64,000 bases of DNA from Chrysomallon squamiferum (GCA_012295275.1 CM022667.1:21846172-21910171); one strand, 5' to 3'; counted from the stretch's first letter, positions 1 to 41,577 are shown. Numbers and translations are program-made. The notes: generated from the letters alone by a model not told the origin.

Positions 1-258
1 ATTTGAAATTTTATTTGTGGTTACTTTTTGTTGTTGTTATCACTTACTTGTGATATCCAAATATGAATGTTTTTCTCACTCCCTAACACGCCTCCATTTT
101 GATAAAATGATTAATATTTTGTTTTCATATTAATTAAATATGCAAAGATTATTAGTTTATATTTAATTACCAATGAAATATTATCTCCCCAAAGTACCTC
201 TACAAATATAATAATGAAGTTATATATCTACAAGCTAGTTTCTTAACTAAATAATAAA

Positions 259-294
<36 letters not shown>

Positions 295-604
295 TGCTAA
301 TACTATACTATTAAAATTAGTAAACATTAAACTATTTGTTTTGTTAATAGTAGTAGTAATGTTAATATTATTTATTGTTATTTTATTTTAAGGATGATGG
401 ATAGTCATCTACTGATTTCATAAAATCTGGATCTTGCAAAGATTAGAAGTTCACTACTGGAAATGGACCTAAAGTTTGCCACTTCCTTAAGGACATTGTT
501 TGAAAATACATATGTTTGTTCTGCATTGACTAACTGACATTACCACGTCAGTATTACAAACACAGCCGGAAACAACTTTAGAATTTTGGGTTTCAGGGCA
601 AGCT
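1..604. other. 5' flank / probable 5' intron of RSPRY1
   Basis: No coding region could be supported here. An (AAT)n tract lies at about 253-293. A plausible splice acceptor (tttcag) ends at 596, nine bases before the RSPRY1 ATG, so the true transcription start and a non-coding first exon may lie further upstream or outside the window. Confidence 0.5.
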
Positions 605-21114
<20,510 letters not shown>

Positions 21115-21386
21115 CATTTAGTCTGTTTTTAATATTAGTTTTTATATTTCTAGTTATTGATTTTTATAAATTATTGTCAAGAATAAAACTGGATGAACTC
21201 TTTTTCAAGCCTTTTTAGGAATGTTGTTGGCTTGATCATGCACATTTTGTCATAATCTACTTTTTTTCAATTAATAATTTTACACACTTCTCATCTAAAT
21301 TATTAATTTATATTTTTAGATGTCAATTCTTCATAGATGTTTTAAAATAAACTTACAGATCACTAGTTATAACCTTCAGTTTAAAT

Positions 21387-21418
<32 letters not shown>

Positions 21419-23410
21419 CTTTTGTTTTTTAGTTGTATTTTATAAGTAAAAAACAGAACTAAGTTCACCTACAGATAGACTGCCATAATTATAGAAATCA
21501 TTTTTATATCCTTTCCTTTTTATGTATTCTTATTTTAATACTTCATTTATTATTATTCTTTTATAAAAATTCTGTTAAAGGTATTTGATGTCACTTCAGT
21601 TGATGAAAAAAAAATCTGTTATATTTTCCTTTTGCCATATTGTTTTAATCAAAGTACAGAATTATAATTAAAAAATAAGCAAATCCTTCAGATTTTTAAA
21701 TATTTTACATTAGTATGTTAACACTTTTTCTTAGCTTGTTTGTTAAAATGTTTCTGCATTTAGAAGTGTGTTTATATAGAGGTCTAAAAAAAAGAAAAAT
21801 GTTGAATGAACCACAAACACACACGAACATGCTTACACACAGGTCCACACATAAAGCATACACATATGGATATCTCACAAACAGTGTATTATCCCACAGC
21901 AGATAAATGTAAAGTGAACATTGTTAGAAATTAAGTGGTAATCAGTTAGTACTTGTTTAAAGAAGAATCCTGTAACGTCTGTATGTTCAATATTGAAGTA
22001 TGCCACTGGCTGATGAACAGTGCCATTGTGAAGAGTGCTGAAAGCAGAACAAAACTATTTTTATATTCCTACTACTGAGAAAATCTACTCATTATAAATA
22101 CTAGTACAAAACATGTAGTTAGAGAAAGAATATCATTTATGTAATATCATCTGTATATTAATATTTGATGGTTACGAAGCTAGTAGTTCTATTTGAAACA
22201 ATCAAATTTAGTGCCATCATAAATAAAATTGAAAAAGAAATCACATTTACACTGACTTCAGGAAGTCATTTATTTTTTAAATATGTGAGTTGAGATAAAT
22301 TTTATTGCCATCTTATTTTCATTACAATTATTTGTGATATACTGTTATAAGATTGTTTACATTATTCTTTATATTTATCATCAGTTTTTCTGTTTTGTTT
22401 ATTACAGTTAACATTGCTGTTAAATTAACCCAACTGCCTGCATAGCATGACAGAAATAATGGATAAAAGTGTAAATATCATATGTGTAAAGACATTAAAA
22501 AATTACTTGCATAGGGCTTAGAGCCAATGTTGTGAGGAGCATTTTTCTTACTTGAGTTTTCATATAAAAGGCCATTAACTCAATTAGGTTTTAAATTCAC
22601 CTAAACTACATTATTTTATTAAACTTAGACTGTATAACTTGTAAAATTAAAATGAACCTTTTTCTCTACATTGTAATAATTATTTTTCCAGTTTTAAAAA
22701 TTATTATATAAATATGTAAATTTTAAAGCCAAAGATCCATTTATCACAAACTAATTTTAAACCTGTGTCAATAAATATGAAATTTGTTTACATTTAAATT
22801 AATTCCAGTAAAGAGATAATTTTCTTTATTTCTTAAATTAGTTTTCTTTTAATCATACAATTTTATGAAAGCTACAAATGTTTTTATCCCACACAGAGAT
22901 ATTTGTTTTTATATTGGTAATATTATTATTTGGTCAAATTTTAACAACTAAATCCAAATTATAGTGAGGAATATAACTAAGGTAAAAATTTATGTTTTCT
23001 TAGTTAATATTCCTTCTTGCATTAAAATCAAGTTTTGGTGAATTTATTTTTATTCTTTATTATATATATTTTTTTAAATATGCTGCTTTAGTGACATACA
23101 ACTGACAACTTTATGATATATAAAAATAATAATAATGAGTTTGTTTTATATTTTCAGAAAAAATAACTTTTAAAATAATTATCTACACACAAAAACATGG
23201 ATAGCTTTGTCTGGAAAATTCAAACAAATTATCATTCTAGATTATTTCGAAAAATGATGGGAGAAAAATGTATTATGAGGTTCACGAAAAAGATATATAA
23301 AATGTTTGAGTGTTATAAAGTATTGTTATGTCGCCTTGTTTTTGTATTATTATGTACATAGTTGTATCACATCATGTAAATATCAATACAATAAAGTTGC
23401 AACAAAATAA
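21115..23410 (+). other. RSPRY1: RSPRY1 3' UTR (proposed extent)
   Basis: Non-coding sequence follows the RSPRY1 stop. Poly(A) signals occur early (AATAAA at 21182-21187) and late (23390-23395). A TA dinucleotide tract lies at about 21391-21418. Small frames here, such as 21715-21906, lack homology. The actual 3' end cannot be chosen from sequence alone. Confidence 0.5.
23390..23395 (+). terminator. RSPRY1: Candidate RSPRY1 distal poly(A) signal
   Basis: A canonical AATAAA lies in plus-strand sequence between the convergent RSPRY1 and KLHDC4 genes, about 535 bp before the KLHDC4 stop codon. A gt-rich stretch follows near 23430-23480. Confidence 0.5.
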
Positions 23411-23898
23411 ATATAATTATTATCAAGTCATTGAGTCTTTGTGGTTTGAATAAGAATATAGCTTTGTAAAATGTGTTTGTGGAATAATTTCCTGTTCCAC
23501 CTTTAAACTTATTAACAGCATGTGTTTTGCAATTTTGGAAACAGCACTTTTTTAAACAATATTTTGGAAGGGTAAACCATTATTTATGTGATATCTGTAA
23601 ATGATTAGTATTCACCATAAACTGTAAAAATCATAATTAAAATTGTGGATAATAAAATCTATTCAAGATATCCTTAAATATGAATTTTAATCAATTAACA
23701 AAATCAATATATCAAAATTTTACTGGAGAATAAAATAAATATAACTAAATAATTTAAAGACTTTTTCAGTAAAAGCATTAATTTAGTTCTGAAGAAACAA
23801 GTGCATTTAATGGCACCATTATCTACATAATTCAAATATCACCTTTATGAAAATAAAACAAATTAACTGTTATCATTTGAAAATATTTTAATAAGTGA

Positions 23899-23904
23899 TT
23901 TATT
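23899..23904 (-). terminator. KLHDC4: Candidate KLHDC4 proximal poly(A) signal
   Basis: On the minus strand this reads AATAAA, only 25 bases downstream of the KLHDC4 stop codon. Using it would give a very short 3' UTR; further signals exist toward lower coordinates. Confidence 0.4.
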
Positions 23905-23929
23905 TTTTAAAATGCAAAACAAAACAAAA

Positions 23930-32983
<9,054 letters not shown>

Positions 32984-33145
32984 TTTTCTACGTTAAAATC
33001 GAACCAGAAACAGAAAACCACGTATGTAATATGAGTCATCAAAATGAATTTTGAGAAGATTTTTCCGACGAACTGCAGGCCAGATATTTAAATCAACCAA
33101 TGGTAGTATCTAGTACTGTGTTCTAAAATGTTCATATTTACTTAC

Positions 33146-33323
33146 TATACAAATTATTATCATTAATATGATAGTTAGTGCATCCCGAATCACTAGGCTT
33201 AACGCGACCTTGATTGTAATTAACGAATACACCACCACAACTAGGAGCAGTTTTGGGGGCTGGAAGAGTGTTTTGAGACTCCAACAAGAGTAGTGGCCTT
33301 GGAGTTCTTAGAACCCCTGCCAT
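33146..33323 (-). CDS. Possible first exon of an unidentified gene, or small ORF
   Basis: An ATG at 33323 in a good initiation context (AAGATGGCA) opens 59 codons (MAGVLRTPRPLLLL, then GGVFVNYNQGRVKPSDSGC). It reaches a consensus donor (A then gtaagt) before a stop at 33138. It lies 160 bp upstream of the KLHDC4 start on the same strand. I recognise no family and found no partner exon. It could be a small gene, a KLHDC4 upstream or alternative exon, or chance. Confidence 0.3.
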
Positions 33324-33407
33324 CTTAGTATCGGAGCCTTGTTAACGGTCGTGGAAATTTTCTTTGTTAATTATTTTCCAGTTTGATCCCATAACACTAT
33401 AAATGAA

Positions 33408-33685
33408 TAATAATCAGATTCCCGACAATATGACTCCATTAAAGAACTGTTCTCATTTCATTTCATTTATTTATTTATTTATTTATTTATTTATTACTTA
33501 ACATTTTCCCCTCTATATATTAAAGGTATCGTGGCGGTTATTCAAGTTGATAATAATCAGATTCCCGACAATATGACTCCATTAAAGAACTGTTCATATT
33601 TCATTTCATTTATTTATTTATTTGTTTATTACTTAACATTTTCCCCTTTATATATTAAAGATATCGTAGTGGTTATTCAAGTTGA
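33408..33685. repeat. Tandem duplication of a ~140-bp unit
   Basis: Two adjacent units, 33408-33550 and 33551-33685, share taataatcagattcccgaca at their start and ggttattcaagttga at their end, with an ATTT microsatellite of different length in each. The mismatches are few, so the duplication is fairly recent. Confidence 0.9.
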
Positions 33686-34091
33686 TGCTACCTTAAGATA
33701 TCATTATGTGAAACCTATACATACATACAAACTATATTGACATATGTGATGGCCCGGACTTACTGAGAAAAAATCTAATTATTATCAATGTATATGTACA
33801 ATAAAAACAAGGTTTTCCATATGAAAATCATAAGAAAATCTAACCAACATATTTGTTATATATTCCACAATACTAAAATAACACGAGTATGACTCAACAT
33901 ACAAAAACCTTTTAACTTTAATTTTTTATTTTTAAATTCAGTTTTATTTCATTTTATTATATTACAAATACTAATGTGAAACGTTAATATATTAATGCTA
34001 CAAAATATTTTTCAAGTTTTATTCACTCTTCTCTCATTATATTAAATTTAACAAAACAAAATGTAATAAGAAGAAAGAAAGAAAGAAAGAT

Positions 34092-34126
<35 letters not shown>

Positions 34127-34292
34127 AAAACAAAACAAAACTATCTGAAAAGCAGAGAGAAAACGTTCACCCTTTTGAGTTTATCCACAAAATAATCTGC
34201 ATCTTTGTAAACTGTTACCTCTTTTCTTAAATTTAAACAAATATATTTGCAATATGAATTTTTGTATATGAAATTCATTTTTGTCCATTTAG
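33686..34292. other. Spacer downstream of PDE copy 1
   Basis: No coding feature is supported. A (GAAA)n tract occupies about 34073-34128. On the minus strand this is the 3' flank of the first PDE copy. Confidence 0.6.
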
Positions 34293-36677
34293 TCAATAAA
34301 ATGGTTCAAAGAGTTTCTCTTTCGCTTTCTTTGCTGCGATGTTCATCCACTTCTCCAGGTTCAACATGGTTCCTTCCAACAATGGTCTGCTGCCTGGAAG
34401 AATGTTCACCATCGTAGTATATAAAGGTTTACAGATAAATCGAATCAAATAAACTTGCTGCTTGGGGATTTCCTTTTCAAAGTTCTTCTTATACGTGTTC
34501 AAAGAACATTCCCTTTCTGCTACGTCATTCATATAAAACTCGCTGCAAAGCCGAGTTATCAGTTCTTCCTGAGTATTCCAAGGCATTGCCACAGAAGAAA
34601 GATCCGCCGCCGCCATCATTAAAGCTTTGAATAATGTTCTGCATTCTTCATCTTCTATGTCAAATGTTTGATTTTCTATCATATTTGTTACCTGAGTTTG
34701 TGTGTTAATATAAAGAGAAAGGTCTGTGGCCAAAATAGCATCGTGAATCATCTGCAGCATCTCTTTGTGTTCAAATGTCGACAAAAAAGAAAAAATTTCA
34801 TGACCCTCCAATTGTAGTATCATTGCAGTAAATTTGTAGCTGAGCTCTGTAGACAAAGATGTGCTATATAGATCAGCCAGGGGCAGGTCAAATTGTTTAC
34901 AGAAAACATTACTGTATCCACGGTGATTCAGGTCATGGCATACACCTGCGATTACCAAAGCCATTGTTTCTTTCATGCTGAATGTGTTACTATTCGTTTT
35001 CACCATGCAGTACAAGGCATGGGCCACCTGAAAACCATGCATCCAATTGTGATAAGGCAGGGGCTGGTAATTTTGCATTACTGTTTGAATAAAGCGACTC
35101 ATTGTATTAAAATCAAATACATTTTCACCGAACATATCATCTATCATGTAATTGAACAAATAATGTAAATGTTTTTCATGCAGATAAGGGTTAAAGTCGT
35201 AGCTGTAAAACGATTCAGGAATTGTTTTAGGTGGAGATGCTGGAGGCTCTGTGCGAGACATATCTGCTGCACTGACTATGTGGTATTGAAGCACTTCCAT
35301 TGTAGTTCTGCACTGCGCTTGAGATAGGGACAGCTCATTATGAATCCTGTAATTGAAGAGAGCTAGAGCACAGTACACTGAAAATGTTTTGAAAGCTAGT
35401 TCGTCTGCTCGAGTAAAATGTTCATTTGAAAGGCTGTTGAGCATTTCAATTACTCCAACCACGCGACCTTTACCAATAATGGGCATACACAGGACATTCT
35501 TTGTACGATAACCTGTTACTTCGTCGACAGTGGGAGAAAAACGTTTATCTGCGTAAGCATCATAAACGTTTATCGGTTTGCCAGTTTTATATACATAGCC
35601 AGGAAGTCCTGTATTCAGCGAAAAGTGCAATTGTTTTTTAGTAACAAAACACTTTTTTCCTTTGTTCGAAAGACTTTGGTAAAAGAACTCCGCGTAAAAC
35701 TGATTGTTTTCTTTGTTGATGAGAAACATATTACACCGATCAGCGTGCACCAGTTCCTTGCTAACTGACAGGATTTTTTCTACAAGATGGTCAATGCTAG
35801 TCATACTGAAAAACAATCCTTTGGTGAGATCCAAAATATAATCGTTCAATTTAGATTGGATATCGAGAATTCTGTTCATGTTTCCTTGATGTATAGAACA
35901 AAGCATCCAGCCAAGCATCCAATTACATATTAACAAATCAAGGGTACCAAATGGCCTTTTTAATGCACTTCTGCACAATTCTATCACTCCAATCGTATCA
36001 CCAGAAGGACAGACTAAAGGAATTGAAAGTACACTTTGGACATTTCGGTCAGGATGACCAACACCTTTGGGATACTTAATATTCTCAGGTAAGTTTGTAA
36101 CCATTCTCGTTTCGCCGAGAAAAGCTGCTTCAGCTGACACAGTAGTTCCTTTCTTGACAGAGGTACTGTGACACTTCTCACCCTCGACAGTATATTCACA
36201 TAATTTCGTGTTATTGTGGCATATAAAATACAGCGAAAACCAGTCCACTAACAATGTACTTGCCAAAACGTCTGCTGCGTTGTAAATAACTTTTTTAAGA
36301 TCAGGCTCTCTGCTTTCTTTTAGAAATGATTGGCTTTGTATTTTTATAGATGAGAGGAGATGATGTTTAAGAGGACCAGGACAAATTTTCTGAGTGTCAG
36401 TCGACGATATCCACCTTAATTCCCGCCTCGCTGATCTTTGCTCTTGAGTTCTTATTAGAAATTTGATTTTGTTTGTACCCAAACTTAGAATGATCTGATC
36501 TAGAACCGCGGGGTTATATTTCAAGTAAGACGTTACATCTGAAGCAGTCAAGCCAGATGTATGAGGCTGGACCATTTCAGATCGCGTCCGTGATGGCACC
36601 GGAGGCTGGAATCCAGGTGAGGAAGTCCGCCAAAGTCCTGATCGCTTTCCCGAACGTTGTCTGTACAGCATAGACAT
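34293..36677 (-). CDS. PDE10A-like: PDE10A-like dual-GAF cyclic nucleotide phosphodiesterase, intronless copy 1
   Basis: This single uninterrupted 794-codon frame would hydrolyse cAMP and/or cGMP. The order is an N-terminal region (~45-85), GAF-A (~130-270), GAF-B (~298-445; ADRCNMFLINKENNQF, NVLCMPIIGKGRVVGVIEM) and a catalytic domain (~535-780). Catalytic and metal residues are present: H543 and H547 (PYHNWMH), H581 and D582 (CHDLNH), D692 (AAADLSSV) and the purine-selective Gln Q741. The PDE10A resemblance is strongest in ILQLEGH.IFS, ATDLSLY and CKPLYTT.....PLL. Oddities: HDLNH replaces HDLDH, and the position aligned with the Phe of the substrate clamp (Q+3) is Leu744. It lacks introns, unlike the vertebrate gene, and is the most downstream member of a minus-strand cluster. 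Confidence 0.93.
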   Translation of the reverse strand: MSMLYRQRSGKRSGLWRTSSPGFQPPVPSRTRSEMVQPHTSGLTASDVTSYLKYNPAVLDQIILSLGTNKIKFLIRTQEQRSARRELRWISSTDTQKICPGPLKHHLLSSIKIQSQSFLKESREPDLKKVIYNAADVLASTLLVDWFSLYFICHNNTKLCEYTVEGEKCHSTSVKKGTTVSAEAAFLGETRMVTNLPENIKYPKGVGHPDRNVQSVLSIPLVCPSGDTIGVIELCRSALKRPFGTLDLLICNWMLGWMLCSIHQGNMNRILDIQSKLNDYILDLTKGLFFSMTSIDHLVEKILSVSKELVHADRCNMFLINKENNQFYAEFFYQSLSNKGKKCFVTKKQLHFSLNTGLPGYVYKTGKPINVYDAYADKRFSPTVDEVTGYRTKNVLCMPIIGKGRVVGVIEMLNSLSNEHFTRADELAFKTFSVYCALALFNYRIHNELSLSQAQCRTTMEVLQYHIVSAADMSRTEPPASPPKTIPESFYSYDFNPYLHEKHLHYLFNYMIDDMFGENVFDFNTMSRFIQTVMQNYQPLPYHNWMHGFQVAHALYCMVKTNSNTFSMKETMALVIAGVCHDLNHRGYSNVFCKQFDLPLADLYSTSLSTELSYKFTAMILQLEGHEIFSFLSTFEHKEMLQMIHDAILATDLSLYINTQTQVTNMIENQTFDIEDEECRTLFKALMMAAADLSSVAMPWNTQEELITRLCSEFYMNDVAERECSLNTYKKNFEKEIPKQQVYLIRFICKPLYTTMVNILPGSRPLLEGTMLNLEKWMNIAAKKAKEKLFEPFY

Positions 36678-36706
36678 ATTGTCTATTGGGGATTGTTCTG
36701 TTGGTA

Positions 36707-36731
36707 TTACGTCAACTGATTGTTGACGTCA
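36707..36731 (-). promoter_or_regulatory. Paired CRE sites upstream of PDE copy 1
   Basis: A perfect palindromic CRE, TGACGTCA, occupies 36724-36731, 47 bp upstream of the ATG. A CRE variant, TTACGTCA, occupies 36707-36714. Site starts are 17 bp apart. On the minus strand the strong site reads ATGACGTCAACAAT, shared exactly with the other two copies. CREB/ATF/CREM bZIP factors bind this motif. No TATA box is evident. Confidence 0.75.
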
Positions 36732-36843
36732 TAACAATACATTCTCCCAACACTGTATCCGCTGTAATGACAGTTGATCTAAATAACGACAAATGTCAAA
36801 GGGGAAGTTAAGGTAGATATAACGAGTACACAAAAACAAGGTA

Positions 36844-36957
<114 letters not shown>

Positions 36958-38978
36958 CATCATCATAATCATCAACATCATAACTATTCTAATCATAAAT
37001 TATTTATTTTTGAAATAGCGTTCGGTACTTCAAAACAAGTTTTAAAAATAATATTACGATTTACTTGATTACAACTATTTCGAATGTGTGAAATGCAAAC
37101 GTTTTTACCTTTCGTGCAGGGGTATATTGTTCTAACAGTTGCTAGTCCGCTCTGGATATTTACCCGTGAAAATCAGGGGGTGTATTCACAGATTAACTGT
37201 GTTGAGATTCTTCTTTTTTCTTCTTCTTCTTCTTCTTTCCCCAAGGAGTGATTAATATGCGAGGGATTATTTATCCTTGAATAAACAATCAAGGCAACCA
37301 ATTTTTCGAACAGAGTTAGAAAATTAATATAAGACAATGTTGTTTAGACACACACACAAACACACACAAGAAATAATTTCAGGTTATATCACAGGACGTA
37401 ACAAATTCAAATATGTTTCATTGTTGGCAATACTGATATATTGTCAATTTGTATTCTTATTTATTTATATATTTATTATCTAATCTTATTCTCATCGCCA
37501 TTATAAGAATAATAATAATTATTATTATTATTACTACTACTACTACTACTACTGCTACTACTACTATTACTACTACTACACCTATTACTACTGAACCAGT
37601 TTCCAAAATTGTAATAATAATAGTGAGTTCTAATCTAAAAGAAAAGTGGTGAATCGAGCTTGCCAATAAAAAAATAAATAATAATAATAATAAATATAAT
37701 TTATATGTGTCGGCGCCAATGTTGTTGTTATATATTTCCAAAGTGATTATTATAAATGTTTTTCATCCCAGATCAGGCAATACTAATAATCAAATATAAC
37801 ATTGCCCCTACTAAGTCAGTAGTGATTAAGATAGTAAATCCTTGACAGAATTGTTGTATAATTGTTACATATTAATATTAACAGATTTTAAAAGTATGTT
37901 TCTTTATAGATGTGAAGAAGAAGAAAAAGAAGAAAAAGAAAGAAAGAAAGAAAGAAAATAAGTAAAAAATGTCTGGTAGCGAGTTCGAACAGTGTCAGAG
38001 GAAATGAAAATAATATCTACAGTCCTTGCACTGGTTTTGTATTTAAAAAGACGGTAAAAATAAAGATACAATATTTAAAAAAAAACAATTCTATTAAGCT
38101 AATTGATGAGTTGGATTAACATAGTATTATTATAATAACAATAAAAATAGTAAATAATCATTTATTTATTTTTTATTTAATAATGTATTTATGATGATTA
38201 TATATCTATATTTATTTTTAATTAGTATTAACATAATTAATTGTAAATGAACAGAATAATAACATATTTAAAAATAAAACATTATTTATATAAAATAACA
38301 GTGATCATTAAAGGAAACAAAAATTTGAAACTCGATAAATGGATAAGCTAATCTAACAAAAAGATGGAATCGTATAGGTCTCGAGGTACTGTTGAAGATA
38401 AACATTCGTGCAAATTTAAAACTATCTTGCAAATTCATTTAAATACCTTTTGTTAACATAGTAAAATAAACCTACTGACAAAATGCCAGCATTAATGAAC
38501 TATATTATTATTTCTTAAAAGAGAAATGTTAAATGTTTTTTTATAACAATTATTTTATATATATATAAGCACTGTTTTAAGACATTTAAAAGCATTTCAT
38601 TGAGTCCAGAACTGTACGATTCTATAACTTTTATGTATACACATACATAAACACATACGTGCATACAAATATATATATTGATTCAGTGATCATAATTAGT
38701 TTCCTCACAATAAACCATTTGGCAGTAATAAATATTTTGATCTGGGATTAACGGTATTCAAAATAAGACAGCTGATTTTAATCGTACATTTTGTTAATAG
38801 GTAAACTATTACTATTTTTAATAAATTAATAAAAAAATATATATTAATATTATAACAGAATTCATTTATAAAGAGTTCCTTTCAGGATCGGAATACAACT
38901 CGGAAGAATTTCTGCTAATGTATACTTGCTCTTTGGGAATATTATCCTTCATGATTTGGTTCATCATTTCAGTTCAGT
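36958..38978. other. Spacer between PDE copies 1 and 2
   Basis: AT-rich, with simple repeats: TTC near 37206-37237, an ATT then CTA triplet tract at about 37512-37590, and GAAA near 37915-37960. Reading frames across the triplet tracts are low-complexity artefacts. No gene is supported. Confidence 0.7.
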
Positions 38979-41384
38979 TTATATCATTCCTTCCAGGTTA
39001 TCAGACCTTGGCCTCTTTTTGATTTTTTCGGCAGCACATTTTTGCCAGTTTCGTAAATTTATCTCCACTTGCCTCAGTAAAGGTTTGCAACCCGGGAGAA
39101 TGTCTGCGATAATGGTATACAAAGGTTTACAAACCAACAAAATAAAATTAACTTGATGTTTTGGAATATTATCTTTCAGTTCCTTGTCGATTTTTTCATC
39201 AGCATGAATACCACCTGCGTCTCTTAACAAGTATAGTTCCTGATATAGAAGTGAAACCATGTCCAGCTGTGTATTCCATGGCTTAGCCACGGAGCCCAGA
39301 TCAGCAGCTGTCATCAAAATAGCTTTGAATAACGTTCTGCATCGAGCATTATGCAGGTCAAAGGTTTTGTTTTCAATCAGCTGTAGTATTTGGTTTTTTG
39401 TATGGAAATGAAAGGAAAGATCAGTAGCCATGATAGCGTCGTGAATGAGAAGTAGCATTTCTTTGTATTCGTGCGAGTAAAGAAAAGAGAAAATATCGTG
39501 ACCTTGTAACTGTAGAATTGTGATAGTAATTTTGTAATGTTGCTGTTCCATTACACACGTTCCGTAGAGATCTGCCAGAGGCAAATTGAATTCTTGAAAG
39601 ATAATACTGTTGAATCCACTATGATCTAAATCATGGCACAGGCCTGCGATGATTAGAGCCATCATTTCATGAAGTTTGCAAAATGACCAATTTGTTTTCA
39701 TTATGCAATATAAAGTGTGTACTACTTCAAAACCGTGTACCCAGTTGTGATATGGTAAAGGTCGATAGTTCTTTCGTACCGTCATAACAAATCTGCACAA
39801 TTTAGCAAGATCAAATACATCGTTTCCAAACAAGTCACGCATTATGTATACGAACAGCTGAGGTAGCTGGTCTTCATAAATGAGCGGATTGAATTCAAAC
39901 AGACTAAATGAAGCTGGCACTGCTGGAAGTGAATTTTCCATCAAGTACACAGATTCATGTTCCGGGACCGCGATCTGACGATAAAGTACCTCCATAGAGA
40001 TTTTGTGCTTTTTATTTATATCACATAATTTCTTATGTACAGATAAAATTTCCAAAGCCATAGCACAGTAAACTGAATACTTCTTAACTGAGTATTCGTT
40101 TGCCGGTGTAAAATGATCTCTTGTAATACAGTTAATCAGTTGAATTACACCAATCACGCGTTCTTTCATTATAATAGGCATGCAGAGAACAGTCTTGGTA
40201 CCATTGCCATTCACTTCATCAATAGCGGGATCAAAATGTTTATCTCGAGAGGCATCGAAAATATTAACACCTTGTTTTGTTTTATATACGTGACCAACGA
40301 TACCTTCATCACAAGAAAACAGTATGTGTTTCTGAATAGAAAACATTTCAGTAGCTTTCCAAGAAAAGCCAACAAAATAATTATCCGCATACAATTTGTT
40401 TTTTTCCTCGTAAACCAAGAAAATAGAACATCTTTCAGCGGCTACCAATTCCTTACATGTTAACACGATTTTTTCAAGAAGACAATCTATGCTAACTGCA
40501 TTAACAACTATTTCTTCTGTGTCATTCAACAGAATTTCGTTCAGCTGTGACTGATAATCGAGTACTTTATTTTTTTCTGCTTGGTGCAATGAAGAAACCA
40601 TCCATCCAAGCAGCCAGTTACATACAAGATGGTCAAATTTTGAAAAAGGCATCTTTGATTTCTCTCGGCACAATTCGGTAACACCAATCAGGTACTCTGT
40701 AGGAAGAATCAAAGGAATAGAAATAACTCTTTCTGCGTCTGCCCCTACATGACCAATACCTTTTGAATAATTCTTGTCCACCGACAGACTTTCTATCAAA
40801 AGCGTCTGACCCCGTAAAGCTGCTGCAGTAGAAACTGTGGATCCTTTTTTGATGGAGCGAAAAAGAATCTTGCCACTTTTGGCATTATATTCAAATAGAT
40901 CTCTGTTTCTGTGACATGGAAGATACAACGAAAACCAGTCGACTAGCAGAGCAGTTGCCAATACATCAGCAGCCTCGTAAAGTAGGTTACTTACATCATG
41001 CTCTCTACTGTGTTTGAAATAAATCTGGGTTTGCCTTTTAATGGACGAAAGAGCTTGTTGCTTTTCGGGATTTGATAGATCTTTTCGTTCACACAGAACG
41101 GATCCTATAGATTTAACACGTCGTCGGTCCGCACGCTTTTCTTTGATGTGCAACAGATATTGCAGTTTCTTTTCCTCTAAACTAAGAATTATTTCATTGA
41201 GAAAATCAGGATGGCTGTTGCAATAGGCAGTGACTGTTGAAGCATTCAAATCCCAAGGAACTATCAAACATGTAGGTGAACGAGATGTTCTCGGAAAATT
41301 GGATCCAAAACTTGTTTTCCATAACGGAGGTTTATACCCGGGCAATGGATTTCTTTTCACTGGCTTCAAATGAACTCCTGACAT
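38979..41384 (-). CDS. PDE10A-like: PDE10A-like dual-GAF cyclic nucleotide phosphodiesterase, intronless copy 2
   Basis: An uninterrupted 801-codon frame has the same domain order as its neighbours: GAF-A (~135-275), GAF-B (~300-450) and a catalytic domain (~538-785). The catalytic and metal residues are H546 and H550 (PYHNWVH), H584, D585 and H588 (CHDLDHSG), D695 (TAADLGSV), Gln Q744 and clamp Phe F747. Oddities: the usual HRG after the metal motif is HSG, and the GAF-B NKFDE-type motif is degenerate (NCITRDHFTPANE). The C-terminus is basic (KIKKRPRSD). Catalysis is likely retained; nucleotide binding by GAF-B is doubtful. Confidence 0.93.
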   Translation of the reverse strand: MSGVHLKPVKRNPLPGYKPPLWKTSFGSNFPRTSRSPTCLIVPWDLNASTVTAYCNSHPDFLNEIILSLEEKKLQYLLHIKEKRADRRRVKSIGSVLCERKDLSNPEKQQALSSIKRQTQIYFKHSREHDVSNLLYEAADVLATALLVDWFSLYLPCHRNRDLFEYNAKSGKILFRSIKKGSTVSTAAALRGQTLLIESLSVDKNYSKGIGHVGADAERVISIPLILPTEYLIGVTELCREKSKMPFSKFDHLVCNWLLGWMVSSLHQAEKNKVLDYQSQLNEILLNDTEEIVVNAVSIDCLLEKIVLTCKELVAAERCSIFLVYEEKNKLYADNYFVGFSWKATEMFSIQKHILFSCDEGIVGHVYKTKQGVNIFDASRDKHFDPAIDEVNGNGTKTVLCMPIIMKERVIGVIQLINCITRDHFTPANEYSVKKYSVYCAMALEILSVHKKLCDINKKHKISMEVLYRQIAVPEHESVYLMENSLPAVPASFSLFEFNPLIYEDQLPQLFVYIMRDLFGNDVFDLAKLCRFVMTVRKNYRPLPYHNWVHGFEVVHTLYCIMKTNWSFCKLHEMMALIIAGLCHDLDHSGFNSIIFQEFNLPLADLYGTCVMEQQHYKITITILQLQGHDIFSFLYSHEYKEMLLLIHDAIMATDLSFHFHTKNQILQLIENKTFDLHNARCRTLFKAILMTAADLGSVAKPWNTQLDMVSLLYQELYLLRDAGGIHADEKIDKELKDNIPKHQVNFILLVCKPLYTIIADILPGCKPLLRQVEINLRNWQKCAAEKIKKRPRSDNLEGMI

Positions 41385-41414
41385 TATTTATCCTGATTGT
41401 CAGTAAAACAATTA

Positions 41415-41439
41415 TGACGTTGTATTATTGTTGACGTCA
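41415..41439 (-). promoter_or_regulatory. Paired CRE sites upstream of PDE copy 2
   Basis: A perfect CRE, TGACGTCA, occupies 41432-41439, 48 bp upstream of the ATG. A TGACGTTG variant occupies 41415-41422. Spacing is again 17 bp, and the ATGACGTCAACAAT core is identical to those of copies 1 and 3. Confidence 0.78.
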
Positions 41440-41522
41440 TCTGTCACTGTTTACAAATTTTATTAATTATGAAAAATTACATACAGTGTAAAATATTTTA
41501 TTTATAAAATTACTGGTAAAAA

Positions 41523-41523
<1 letters not shown>

Positions 41524-41576
<53 letters not shown>
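41524..41576. repeat. (ATT)n microsatellite
   Basis: The ATT tract starts 140 bp upstream of the PDE copy 2 ATG. Its location corresponds to the AAT/ATT tracts of copies 1 and 3. Confidence 0.9.

Positions 41577-41577
<1 letters not shown>

Noticed and set aside
34893-35168. Plus-strand frame of 91 codons inside PDE copy 1
   Set aside because: Antisense to the catalytic domain; its openness follows from the coding strand composition.
37449-37741. Overlapping frames rich in Thr, Ile and Val
   Set aside because: Low-complexity translation of ATT and CTA triplet tracts.
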